From Paragemmobacter amnigenus (GTDB lineage Bacteria > Pseudomonadota > Alphaproteobacteria > Rhodobacterales > Rhodobacteraceae): 64,000 nucleotides of DNA. This document shows, piece after piece, positions 1 through 7,332 of the stretch. How positions within the stretch are numbered: the stretch's first letter is position 1; the number at the start of each line of letters is the position of its first letter. Both the position numbers and the translations under genes were made by a program. Location of the stretch: NCBI RefSeq assembly GCF_009908265.2, contig NZ_JAAATX020000005.1, positions 186,001-250,000 on the forward strand. The letters run 5' to 3'. Under the pieces are notes generated by a model. The model saw only the letters and a list, made by a program, of their open reading frames with translations. It did not search any database and was not told where the DNA came from.

Positions 1-1
1 T

Positions 2-1276
2 GTTTCAGAGTCGACCGTCGCCCGCATGATTGCGCTTGTGACCGAGGCACAGGCGATGAAGGCCCCGTCCGAACGGTTCTCGGACTGGTTCGGACAACGC
101 TACACCGTGGGCGTTCTTCTTGGTTCGGTGTTATTCTTTCTCCTGTTTGTCCGCATCGGCATCGACATCGAGACCGCGCTTTACCGTGCTGCGACGCTTC
201 TTGTTGCGGCAAGTCCCTGCGCTGTTGTGATCTCTGTTCCTGCCGCCATTCTGTCCGCCCTGTCTGCCGCTGCCCGCGGTGGCGTGCTGTTCAAGGGGGG
301 CGCCGCACTTGAAACGCTTGCCGAGGTCAAGACCTTTGCCTTCGACAAGACCGGAACGCTGACAACCGGCAAGGCCGAGGTGAAACGGATCATCTCCCTT
401 TGCGGGACCGAGGATGACGTGCTCTCGCTCTTTGCAGGGATAGAAGCGCATTCAGAACATCCTATCGCCGAAGCCATTCGCAGGGCTGCGGTTGCACGCC
501 GACTCGTTCCCGCAGTTTTCGGCGAAGTGACCGCCTACCCGAGCGAGGGCATCACCGGACAGGACAAAGGACAGGTGATCTGGGCGGGAAATCCCAGAAT
601 GGTGGCGCGTATGGGGGCCGACCTTGCACACCCCTCCCTGAACCTGCTGCAAGATGGGTCCGAGACGGTGGTGTACCTTGGCCGTGACGCGCGCCTTTTG
701 GGGGCGATCACCGTTGCCGACCAACCCCGCGCTACCTCGGCAGCAGGCCTGGCAGCCCTTCGTGCTGTCGGAATCGACCGTCTTCTCATGATGACAGGTG
801 ACCGCCGACCGGTTGCGGAACGGATTGGCGCAGCCCTCGGTTTGCGAACCGAGGACATCCATTCGGACCTCTTGCCGGCCGACAAGGTCCGTCTGGTCGA
901 TGAACTCGGTCGCGACGGAAAAGTGGCTTTTGTCGGCGATGGCGTGAACGATGCCGCCGCCCTCGCCCGCGCGGATGTAGGCATCGCGATGGGCGCTGCG
1001 GGCAGCGAGGTTGCGCTTCAGGCGGCAGAGGTCGCCCTGCTTTCAGACAATATGGAGCGGCTTGCAGAAGCCCACCGGCTTGCCCGCCGGACGGCAACGA
1101 TCATCCGCCAGAATCTGGTCTTTGCCCTTGCCGCGATGCTCGTTCTGGTTGTGGGTGGGCTTTTTTTCGAACTTCCTTTGCCGCTTGCCGTGTTGGGGCA
1201 CGAAGGTGGAACCGTTCTGGTTGTCCTGAACGGCCTTCGACTGCTGTTTGACCCCATTCGAGTTAACAAAGGTTGA
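2..1276 (+). CDS. Heavy-metal P1B-type ATPase, C-terminal part (5' end outside window)
   Basis: This is a metal-exporting P-type ATPase of the inner membrane. The reading frame is open to the window edge, so the N-terminus is missing and the ATG at 26 is internal. About 424 residues are visible. They include a transmembrane SPC metal-site motif (AASPCAVVIS), the phosphorylated aspartate in FDKTGTLT, and the hinge motif GDGVNDAAAL. The last helix carries HEGGT before NGLRLL. SPC combined with HEGxT is the P1B-4 pattern (Co/Zn/Fe/Cd exporters), rather than the CPC of copper pumps. Metal specificity cannot be read further. No regulator gene is visible downstream. Confidence 0.9.
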   Translation, partial: VSESTVARMIALVTEAQAMKAPSERFSDWFGQRYTVGVLLGSVLFFLLFVRIGIDIETALYRAATLLVAASPCAVVISVPAAILSALSAAARGGVLFKGGAALETLAEVKTFAFDKTGTLTTGKAEVKRIISLCGTEDDVLSLFAGIEAHSEHPIAEAIRRAAVARRLVPAVFGEVTAYPSEGITGQDKGQVIWAGNPRMVARMGADLAHPSLNLLQDGSETVVYLGRDARLLGAITVADQPRATSAAGLAALRAVGIDRLLMMTGDRRPVAERIGAALGLRTEDIHSDLLPADKVRLVDELGRDGKVAFVGDGVNDAAALARADVGIAMGAAGSEVALQAAEVALLSDNMERLAEAHRLARRTATIIRQNLVFALAAMLVLVVGGLFFELPLPLAVLGHEGGTVLVVLNGLRLLFDPIRVNKG

Positions 1277-1638
1277 CAAACTAGACGTCTCTCAAGACCC
1301 TGAAACTGTAGTGTAACCAGTTGCCGGGTTGTTGGCAGATGTCTGAATACAAGTTCCCCTACGGCCATGGCGGCCGCGACTTCCCTCAGCACGATTCCCT
1401 TTTCGGGAATCCGGAAGTCAATCTTCCCACGGATCACTTCCTGCCTTCGCCAATGGCCCAAACGGACCGGATAGCCGGGTCGGACCTGAGATTGCGCCAT
1501 TTCGGATGGGCCATCTGTGGCGCAATCCGGACTGCATTCTACCGGGCTTGCCCAAAAATGCCCCGCTTCGGCCCCACGACCGACATGCAGTTTGGCTTTC
1601 CTGACCGCGTTCTGGGTTTCGCATGGCTGGGGAGTTGC
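1277..1638. other. Non-coding gap with two inverted repeats
   Basis: This 362-base stretch separates the metal ATPase from the protease gene. The protease frame stays open upstream to 1321, but the residues there look non-protein-like and the chosen start is 1639. The gap holds a 7-bp hairpin (GATTCCC/GGGAATC, 1393-1411) and a 10-bp perfect inverted repeat (GATTGCGCCA/TGGCGCAATC, 1490-1527) with a second nested dyad inside it. A TTAAC sequence lies just upstream, at the end of the ATPase gene. No gene is supported here. Confidence 0.5.
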
Positions 1639-2277
1639 ATGCTCGGATTAGAAAAGCTGCCAATACGCGCCTCGAGGCACCGGATCGGTGCCGCCTGGCT
1701 TGCCGTTGTTATCGGACTGGGCGGGGCCACCCCTGCGCTGTCCATAGATGCAAACCGGCCCTCGGTGACCGGTCTCATACCTGTGCGTGCAGTGGTCCAG
1801 CCGCCAAGCGGCGCAAAGCATCTCTGCTCGGTCTATGACTGGGCTTGTGCGCGATCAGGTCGGACCAAGGCCATTGACGATGCCTCCCTTCGCATGGTGA
1901 TGGACGTCAACCTGCGGGCAAATCGTTCCATCCGTGCGGTATCCGATCTGTCGCAGTATCGGATCGAAGAGCGCTGGGCCTTGCCGACAAAGCGGGGTGG
2001 GGATTGCGAGGACTACGCGCTTTTCAAGAAGAACGAGCTCATCAAGGCAGGAATCCCCCCGGAACAACTGCTGATCGCGGCGGTGTTGGACCGTAACCGC
2101 AATTCACATGCGGTACTTGTCCTGCGGACCGGGAAGCAGGACCTTATTCTCGATAATCTGACCAACCGCATCGTGCCGTGGCACAAGACGGGATACACGT
2201 TCCTGCGACTGCAGGATCCACAGAATCCCGCGCGCTGGCTCTCCGCCTACGCAGGCGGCATCTTCCCGCTCAGTTGA
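1639..2277 (+). CDS. Transglutaminase-like cysteine protease (BTLCP / LapG-like)
   Basis: This is a 212-residue protein of the bacterial transglutaminase-like cysteine protease family. In LapG members these are periplasmic proteases that clip surface adhesins. The catalytic triad is visible as Cys123 (GGDCEDYALFK), His157 (NSHAVLVL) and Asp172 (LILDN). An N-terminal hydrophobic segment (about residues 17-36) is consistent with export. The start at 1639 is chosen because GGGGAG lies 5 bases upstream and the hydrophobic segment follows. A type I secreted repeat protein lies 30 kb away at 32327-35569 and could be a substrate, but I saw no clear di-alanine cleavage site in it. No LapD-like partner is adjacent. 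Confidence 0.8.
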   Translation: MLGLEKLPIRASRHRIGAAWLAVVIGLGGATPALSIDANRPSVTGLIPVRAVVQPPSGAKHLCSVYDWACARSGRTKAIDDASLRMVMDVNLRANRSIRAVSDLSQYRIEERWALPTKRGGDCEDYALFKKNELIKAGIPPEQLLIAAVLDRNRNSHAVLVLRTGKQDLILDNLTNRIVPWHKTGYTFLRLQDPQNPARWLSAYAGGIFPLS

Positions 2278-2281
2278 CGGA

Positions 2282-2296
2282 TTAACCGTCGTTACT
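2282..2296. promoter_or_regulatory. TTAACCGTCG element, possible CtrA-like half-site
   Basis: TTAACCGTCGTTAC lies just upstream of the TPR-sulfotransferase. The same ten bases TTAACCGTCG recur at 10648-10657 before the other TPR protein of this window. TTAACC-type sequences resemble the CtrA half-site of alphaproteobacteria (TTAACCAT), but the spacing to the second TTA half is 6 bases, not the classical 7. The assignment is inference. Confidence 0.3.
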
Positions 2297-2301
2297 TTGC
2301 C

Positions 2302-3753
2302 TTGACGGCCGCGCCCGCGCCGCCTGTATCATCCGCGCAGACATTGGCGACGGAACGGATTACGCACTTGAGCGAGATTAAACAGCTTCTCGACAACCGC
2401 TTCGACGACGCGACCGAAGCCGCGGATGACGGCAAGTTCGCCGAAGCCGTTTCCATCTGTAACGAAATTGTCCGCCTTGACCGCACCCATAATGAAGCAT
2501 GGAAACTGCGGACCGAGATGCTGATCGCCATCGGCAGGCGCGATCTGGCCTTCGAGAACGCACGCGAGGCGACGAAGCTGTTTCCGAAGATCCGCGCGCA
2601 CCGTTTGATGCAGGCCCGCATCCATGTGCTCGAACGGCGCTGGGACAAGGCAGCCGCCACATACAGGGCCGTATTGCGCGATCACCCGCTCCATATGAAT
2701 GCAATCCGCGAGCTTATGGACTTCGAACAGATCACGCCCGAGGACGATATCTGCAAAAGGCTGAACGCAGGTCAGGACAACCCGGACTTGAACGTCTATG
2801 ACCGCGCATCCACCCAGTTCCTGCAGGGTCAGATCTACATGAACGCAGGGCGCGACGAAGAGGCTTTCGCATTCTTCGAGGAGGGGAACCGCCAGATGCG
2901 CGCCGTGCATGAAGGCGTGCGTCTCGAATACAGCTTCAGCCGTTGCCTGCCCGAATTCGATGCAGCCTTCCAGCGGCGCCATCAACAGCCAGAGCGTCCG
3001 GCTGATTGCCCGCTGTTCGTGATCGCTGGCCTTCCGCGTTCCGGAAAGTCCCTGCTCGAACGTCTGCTGTCCTCCCAGCCTGACCTTGTTGCAGGCGGGG
3101 AAACGGCAAAGATCTACAAGATCTTTCTGGACGTTGACCGATCCCGGGGCGCGGACGTTGCGATGGAAAAGCTCTTGTCACGCAAAGTTTCACCGATCCG
3201 GCGCTATTTCGAGGCCGTTCTCGCGAACGGACCAAAACCGAAGGCCCGGCGGGTGATCGACACGACTCCCGGAAATCTGGAACAACTGGCCTTTCTTGGG
3301 CCGCTGCATCCGGATGTGCCCATCGTCTTTGTGCAGCGCGAGCCGCGCGATTTCGCTGCCGCTCTGTATTTCAAGCAGTTCAACAAGGCACACCGCTATA
3401 CCTACGATCTCGAGGTAGCCGCACGCGCCATCGCGCGGACCGAGCATCTGGCGAAGCGTTGGCGCGAGACCATGCCCAATCCGACCATCACGGTATCCTA
3501 CGAAGAGCTGGTCGCAGATCCCGTGGGTGTCGCTGCCCGTATCCTCGGACATTTTTCCATGCCCGTGGACCGCGCTGCGCTTGAAGCTGCGGCTTTTGGC
3601 GACGGCCGCCAGCTCAATCTGACCCCGGGCCGTTCGCTGGATGGTGTCGGAATGATCAGCAGCGATCTGGTGGGTTTCTCGCGACGATTTGCAGGCAGAC
3701 TTGCGTCAACCATGTCTGCGTACCTAACTGAACAACAGCGTTTAACTGCATAG
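2302..3753 (+). CDS. TPR-domain sulfotransferase-family protein
   Basis: This 483-residue fusion has an N-terminal TPR-like helical half (about residues 25-200) and a C-terminal sulfotransferase fold. The sulfotransferase would transfer sulfate from PAPS to an unknown acceptor. The 5'-phosphosulfate loop is GLPRSGKSLLERLL, starting near residue 243, and VFVQREPRDFAAALYF fits the 3'-phosphate-binding segment. Sulfotransferases of this TPR-linked kind are common in alphaproteobacteria, usually with unknown substrates. The start is uncertain: TTG at 2302 has no good ribosome site, and TTG codons at 2344 or 2368 are alternatives. The gene is convergent with the acidic repeat protein, with a shared hairpin between them. 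Confidence 0.8.
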   Translation: MTAAPAPPVSSAQTLATERITHLSEIKQLLDNRFDDATEAADDGKFAEAVSICNEIVRLDRTHNEAWKLRTEMLIAIGRRDLAFENAREATKLFPKIRAHRLMQARIHVLERRWDKAAATYRAVLRDHPLHMNAIRELMDFEQITPEDDICKRLNAGQDNPDLNVYDRASTQFLQGQIYMNAGRDEEAFAFFEEGNRQMRAVHEGVRLEYSFSRCLPEFDAAFQRRHQQPERPADCPLFVIAGLPRSGKSLLERLLSSQPDLVAGGETAKIYKIFLDVDRSRGADVAMEKLLSRKVSPIRRYFEAVLANGPKPKARRVIDTTPGNLEQLAFLGPLHPDVPIVFVQREPRDFAAALYFKQFNKAHRYTYDLEVAARAIARTEHLAKRWRETMPNPTITVSYEELVADPVGVAARILGHFSMPVDRAALEAAAFGDGRQLNLTPGRSLDGVGMISSDLVGFSRRFAGRLASTMSAYLTEQQRLTA

Positions 3754-3765
3754 AATGCAGCTAAA

Positions 3766-3789
3766 AAGGCCCGCACGGATGCGAGCCTT
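3766..3789. terminator. Hairpin between convergent genes, probable bidirectional terminator
   Basis: AAGGC pairs with GCCTT and CGC with GCG around the loop ACGGAT, with one internal mismatch. A run of five A begins 3 bases upstream of the stem, giving a T-run for minus-strand transcription. It lies between the stop codons of the sulfotransferase (+) and the acidic repeat protein (-). Confidence 0.6.
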
Positions 3790-3801
3790 CTCCTGAAATT
3801 A

Positions 3802-4848
3802 TCACTCGCTGCCCTGTTGCTGGCCGCGGTCGCCTTGCTGCTGCTGGCCGCGGTCGCCTTGCTGCTGCTGGCCACCGTCGCCTTGCTGCTGCTGGCCGCG
3901 GTCGCCTTGCTGCTGCTGGCCACCGTCGCCTTGCTGCTGCTGGCCACCGTCGCCTTGCTGCTGCTGGCCACCGTCACCTTGCTGCTGCTGGCCGCGGTCG
4001 CCTTGCTGCTGCTGGCCACCGTCGCCTTGCTGCTGCTGGCCGCGGTCGCCTTGCTGCTGCTGGCCACCGTCGCCTTGCTGCTGCTGGCCACCGTCACCTT
4101 GCTGCTGCTGGCCGCCGCCGGTTGGGCGATGATGAGAACCAGAAGAAGGCTCCTGCCCTGTCGTTCCATCGAAGGGGGCACTGCCTACTTCAAGATCATT
4201 CCCAGGGTTCGTTCCTTGTATTCTGTCTTCCTCTTCCTCTTCCTCTTCCTCTTCCTCTTCCTCTTCGTCTTCTTCGTCTTCTTCGTCTTCTTCGTCTTCT
4301 TCGTCTTCTTCGTCTTCGTCTTCGTCTTCGTCGTCTTCGTCGTCTTCGTCTTCTTCGTCTTCGTCTTCGTCGTCTTCGTCGTCTTCGTCTTCGTTGGTGT
4401 CGTCGTCAGTGTCGGAGTCGTCGTTGGTATCGTCGTCGTTAGTGTCGTCGTCGTCGACGTTGGTATTGTCTTCGTCTGTGTCGGTATCCGGCGTAGGTCC
4501 ATCCGACGGAGGATTCGACGGATTGAAATTCGGCCCGCCCGTCGCACGATCCCTTACCGTGGGAATCGATGCGGTCGGTCCAAACAGTGCCGAACCCAGC
4601 GCACCACAGTTTTCATCGACGTACTCCAGGATTTCCAGAAAGTCCTCCCGGTCGCGAATTGCACGGAGCAAGCCTCTGTCCAACGGTTCTTCCCGCAGGA
4701 CGTCACACATCTCTTCGGGCAGCTTCAATTCGCGGATCTGCGCGCCGGCCGTGTGCGGCAGCACGAAGAGCGACCCCATGAGAATGAAGGCAGACCCGAA
4801 ACCGGCGGCGACCTTCCTTTTCGGTATGTATCTGTTGCGTCGGGACAT
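3802..4848 (-). CDS. Secreted low-complexity protein: Asp/Glu tract plus QQQQGD repeats
   Basis: This 348-residue protein has a Sec signal peptide (basic start, hydrophobic residues 14-32, likely cleavage at AGA/Q near 36). A short globular-looking segment follows (37-105) with cysteines at 48 and 81. Then come an almost pure Asp/Glu/Asn/Thr tract (about 121-207), a linker, and twelve near-identical QQQQGD[G/R]G units (about 246-345). The start has AGGAG 8 bases upstream. The function is not recognised. The acidic tract could bind cations or stay disordered. The DNA behind both repeats is microsatellite- and minisatellite-like, so length changes between strains are likely. The opposite strand is also open, but its product is pure Leu/Ala/Val or Phe/Val low complexity and is not credible. 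Confidence 0.7.
   Translation of the reverse strand: MSRRNRYIPKRKVAAGFGSAFILMGSLFVLPHTAGAQIRELKLPEEMCDVLREEPLDRGLLRAIRDREDFLEILEYVDENCGALGSALFGPTASIPTVRDRATGGPNFNPSNPPSDGPTPDTDTDEDNTNVDDDDTNDDDTNDDSDTDDDTNEDEDDEDDEDEDEEDEDDEDDEDEDEDEEDEEDEEDEEDEEDEEEEEEEEEEEEEDRIQGTNPGNDLEVGSAPFDGTTGQEPSSGSHHRPTGGGQQQQGDGGQQQQGDGGQQQQGDRGQQQQGDGGQQQQGDRGQQQQGDGGQQQQGDGGQQQQGDGGQQQQGDRGQQQQGDGGQQQQGDRGQQQQGDRGQQQGSE
3814..4113. repeat. 24-bp minisatellite inside the acidic secreted protein
   Basis: Twelve tandem 24-bp units encode QQQQGD[G/R]G on the minus strand. Units differ mainly at the Gly/Arg codon (gccacc versus gccgcg on the plus strand) and occasionally by one more base. The unit length is a multiple of three, so copy number can change without breaking the frame. 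Confidence 0.9.
4228..4488. repeat. Trinucleotide-rich tract (GAA/GAC) coding for poly-Asp/Glu
   Basis: On the plus strand this region is almost entirely tct/ctt/cgt triplets, giving GAA, GAG and GAC codons on the minus strand. It includes a block of repeated tcttcc. It is an in-frame microsatellite encoding roughly residues 121-207 of the secreted protein. Confidence 0.85.
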
Positions 4849-5522
4849 GTCTGAACTCCTGGGTCATGCACATCCAAACGGATGGCTATCTATTAACTTC
4901 TGTTAACGTGACAGCAGGAGGTCGGTCAAATTTTAGCCCTAATTATGCCAAAAAGGTCTCCAATTGATGGCGCATTTCGTCCCCAGCGGTAATTGTCTAA
5001 GATTCTATACACGCGAAACGTGTGTATCGTTGCAGATCGGTTAACAAGCTGAACCAATCCTGAAACGAATCACCTGCAAGGAACCGCGATCGACCCGTCA
5101 ATCTGGCTGGAAGGAGCAATGAGCCCTCCTAAACCTCAGTTTATGGCAGCTGGATCAAAACTTTTGACACACTTACGCCCAAAATGTGGCAATCCCGCCA
5201 CATTTCGGCGGACCTCGGGACCCGAACGCGGCATCCTGCCATAATCGCTCCGCTGAGGACGGGACGGGAGCTGCATTCCCCAAGGCCGGGTTTCGGCTCC
5301 TGTGAAAGGCAATTCTTCAGGATTATCAAAACGGAAATACGAAATACGAAATTGCTGAGGAAACCGATCAAGCAATTACCCTAAAGCAGAAATCTTCAAG
5401 AGTTCCTGCGTAATCGATCTGTTCAGAAACGCGCGCAAGACGTGAACCACACTTGACTCACTGCGCCCATCCTCTATCTGTGAATGAACGTTCATTCTCG
5501 TCCTGCCGACAGGAACAGCCCT
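4849..5522. other. Long intergenic region with several dyads
   Basis: This 670-base gap lies between divergent genes. It contains a TTAAC-N5-TTAAC direct repeat at 4893-4907, about 45-60 bases before the acidic-protein start. It also has a dyad around ATACAC/GTGTAT (5007-5027), a perfect 9-bp hairpin AAATGTGGC/GCCACATTT with a 6-base loop (5182-5205), and the tetR promoter/operator near 5453-5497. A 41-codon frame (5119-5244, ATG preceded closely by AAGGAG) exists but is not convincing. No known RNA was recognised. Confidence 0.5.
5453..5497 (+). promoter_or_regulatory. Promoter and palindromic operator of the tetR-RND operon
   Basis: A -35-like TTGACT (5453-5458) is followed after 16 bases by TATCTG (5475-5480), and then directly by the perfect 16-bp palindrome GAATGAACGTTCATTC (5482-5497). 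Such a palindrome at the expected transcription start is typical of TetR autorepression. It also covers the first in-frame ATG (5484), which argues that translation starts further downstream. Confidence 0.6.
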
Positions 5523-6143
5523 GTGAACCTGCCTGACCGAACCCCGCCGCAAGCCGAACACAAGGCTCTCGAAATCCTCGACGGCGTCCGCGACGCCTTT
5601 GTCGAAAAGGGCTTTGACGGAGCGTCCATGCAGGACCTTGCACGCGCCTGCGGCATGAGTGTCGGAAACTTCTACCGGTACTTCCCGTCAAAGGCCGCGA
5701 TCGTTGCCGCTCTCATCACGCGCGATCTGGCAGAAGTGGGCGAACAGTTCAGCCAGATCATCGAAAGCCCGGACCCGATGGCCACCCTTCGGTTGGCCCT
5801 GCACCAGCGGATTGCCGATAACCAATGCCAGGGTGACGGAAAACTCTGGGCAGAGATGACGGCCGCCTCTCTCCGAAAGCCCGAAATCGCCGAGATAACC
5901 CGCCAGATGGAGACCGAGGTCACACGATACCTTGCCATCGTTTTTGCCCGCGTTCTGGGTATCCCTGCCGAAATCGCCCAGCAACGATATGCCGCCCATG
6001 CCAGCCTGCTTGTCATGATGATCAAGGCCACTGCAATGCACCATACCGATACCGAAAAGGGCCGCGACGCCCTGATCGCCCTGACGGTCCGAACCATGAA
6101 CCGCATTCTCGATGAAATCGTCAGTGATTATGTGAAAGGTTGA
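5523..6143 (+). CDS. TetR/AcrR-family repressor of the RND efflux operon
   Basis: This is a transcriptional repressor of about 206 residues. The helix-turn-helix is clear (SMQDLARACGMSVGNFYRYF), followed by a C-terminal ligand-binding domain. The GTG at 5523, with AGGAA upstream, is preferred over the ATG at 5484 because that ATG sits inside the palindromic operator. The stop is 2 bases before the adaptor gene, so the three genes are probably one operon repressed by this protein through the site at 5482-5497. The inducer is unknown. Confidence 0.85.
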   Translation: MNLPDRTPPQAEHKALEILDGVRDAFVEKGFDGASMQDLARACGMSVGNFYRYFPSKAAIVAALITRDLAEVGEQFSQIIESPDPMATLRLALHQRIADNQCQGDGKLWAEMTAASLRKPEIAEITRQMETEVTRYLAIVFARVLGIPAEIAQQRYAAHASLLVMMIKATAMHHTDTEKGRDALIALTVRTMNRILDEIVSDYVKG

Positions 6144-6145
6144 CC

Positions 6146-7321
6146 ATGCGTCTGTCCATCCTGCTCGCCTTGTCTGCCATGTTGGTCGCCTATGCCCCCA
6201 CAAGGGTATTCGCGGCCGAGGAAACACAGGACGGGACCCCCACGGCAACCCTTCCAGCCATCACCGTCTCGACCGTCGAACGGCGTCTTCTTCGGGACCG
6301 CGTGATCGTGTCCGGACTGGTGAACCCGGTCGAGGAAGTGCAGGTCGCGCCCCTGATCGAAGGGCAGCCGATCGAAACGCTGCTTGCCGATGTCGGTGAC
6401 AGGGTAGAGGAGGGCCAGGTACTTGCGACTCTGTCCAAGACCACGCTGGAACTGCAGAAAAGCCAGTATCAGGCTTCGCTCGCCTCGGCAGAGGCGACGA
6501 TTGCACAGGCCGAGGCACAGTTGCTCGAGGCCCGGGCGAGCGCGGATGAGGCCCGGCGCGTGAACGAACGGACAGAAGCCCTGCGGGAACAGGGTGCAGC
6601 CTCGCAGGCGGCTGCCGATCAGGCGAGCGCGACCGCAATTGCATCGACCGCCCGCGTAACGGTGGCAACGCAGTCGCTCGAGGCGGCCCGTGCGCAACTC
6701 GCCCTGGTTCAGGCACAGCTTGCCAATGTCGACCTTCAACTGTCGCGGACCGAGGTCAAGGCCCCTGTCGCGGGCGAAATCACGCGTCGCAACGCGGTTT
6801 TCGGGTCCATTGCCTCGGCCGCCGGGCAGCCGATGTTCACCATCATCCGCGACGGTGCGCTGGAACTTTTGGCGGATGTTGCCGAAATCGACCTGATGCG
6901 CCTGCAACCGGGCCAAAAGGTCGGAATGGTGGCGGTCGGCGCGCCCGAGCGGCTGAGCGGCATGATCCGTCTGGTCGAGCCGACGATTGATGTCGCAACG
7001 CGCCTTGGCCGTGCGCGCATTACGATCGACCAACCGGACGGCGTGCGGTCCGGTATGTTCGTCGATGCCGAAATTCTTGTGGCCGAACGGGAAACGGTCG
7101 CTGTTCCGGTGACGGCTGTCGGATCAAACGGCGCCGGAAGCACGGTCATGAAAGTGGTGGATGGCACCGTGCTGCGCGCGGCCGTCCAAACCGGAATCCG
7201 CGACGGAGGCTGGGTCGAAATCCTTGAGGGCATTTCCGAGGGCGACACCGTCGTTACCAAGGCAGGTGCTTTTGTCCGGGATGGCGACCGGATCAATCCC
7301 GTCCCCGCCGCAACGAATTGA
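6146..7321 (+). CDS. RND efflux periplasmic adaptor (membrane fusion protein)
   Basis: This 391-residue adaptor links an RND pump to an outer-membrane channel. It has a signal peptide ending near VFAAEE, a biotinyl-lipoyl half (IETLLADVGDRVEEGQVLATL), an Ala/Gln/Glu-rich alpha-hairpin (about residues 105-205), the second lipoyl half (RTEVKAPVAGEITRR) and beta-barrel domains. Translation starts at ATG 6146, just after the tetR stop; an upstream TTG overlaps that stop. The pump gene starts 11 bases downstream. No outer-membrane factor follows, so a TolC encoded elsewhere would be needed. The TolC-like gene at 35584 belongs to a secretion cluster. Confidence 0.9.
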   Translation: MRLSILLALSAMLVAYAPTRVFAAEETQDGTPTATLPAITVSTVERRLLRDRVIVSGLVNPVEEVQVAPLIEGQPIETLLADVGDRVEEGQVLATLSKTTLELQKSQYQASLASAEATIAQAEAQLLEARASADEARRVNERTEALREQGAASQAAADQASATAIASTARVTVATQSLEAARAQLALVQAQLANVDLQLSRTEVKAPVAGEITRRNAVFGSIASAAGQPMFTIIRDGALELLADVAEIDLMRLQPGQKVGMVAVGAPERLSGMIRLVEPTIDVATRLGRARITIDQPDGVRSGMFVDAEILVAERETVAVPVTAVGSNGAGSTVMKVVDGTVLRAAVQTGIRDGGWVEILEGISEGDTVVTKAGAFVRDGDRINPVPAATN

Positions 7322-7332
7322 GGGGACCTGCG

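Noticed and set aside
1290-1320. MerR-type promoter (ACCCTGAAACTGTAGTGTAAC) after the metal ATPase
   Set aside because: The half-sites do not form a real dyad, the -35 is poor, and no metal-regulated gene follows directly.
1321-1638. N-terminal extension of the LapG-like protease to 318 residues
   Set aside because: The upstream residues are unlike protein sequence, and a better ribosome site and export signal start at 1639.
3814-4113. Regular repeats that might be taken for a CRISPR array
   Set aside because: The units are contiguous without spacers, are multiples of three, and code for QQQQGD[G/R]G in an expressed-looking protein.
3817-4854. Plus-strand open frame of 345 codons opposite the acidic secreted protein
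   Set aside because: It is pure Leu/Ala/Val and Phe/Val low complexity produced by the repeats. The minus-strand frame has a signal peptide and a good ribosome site.
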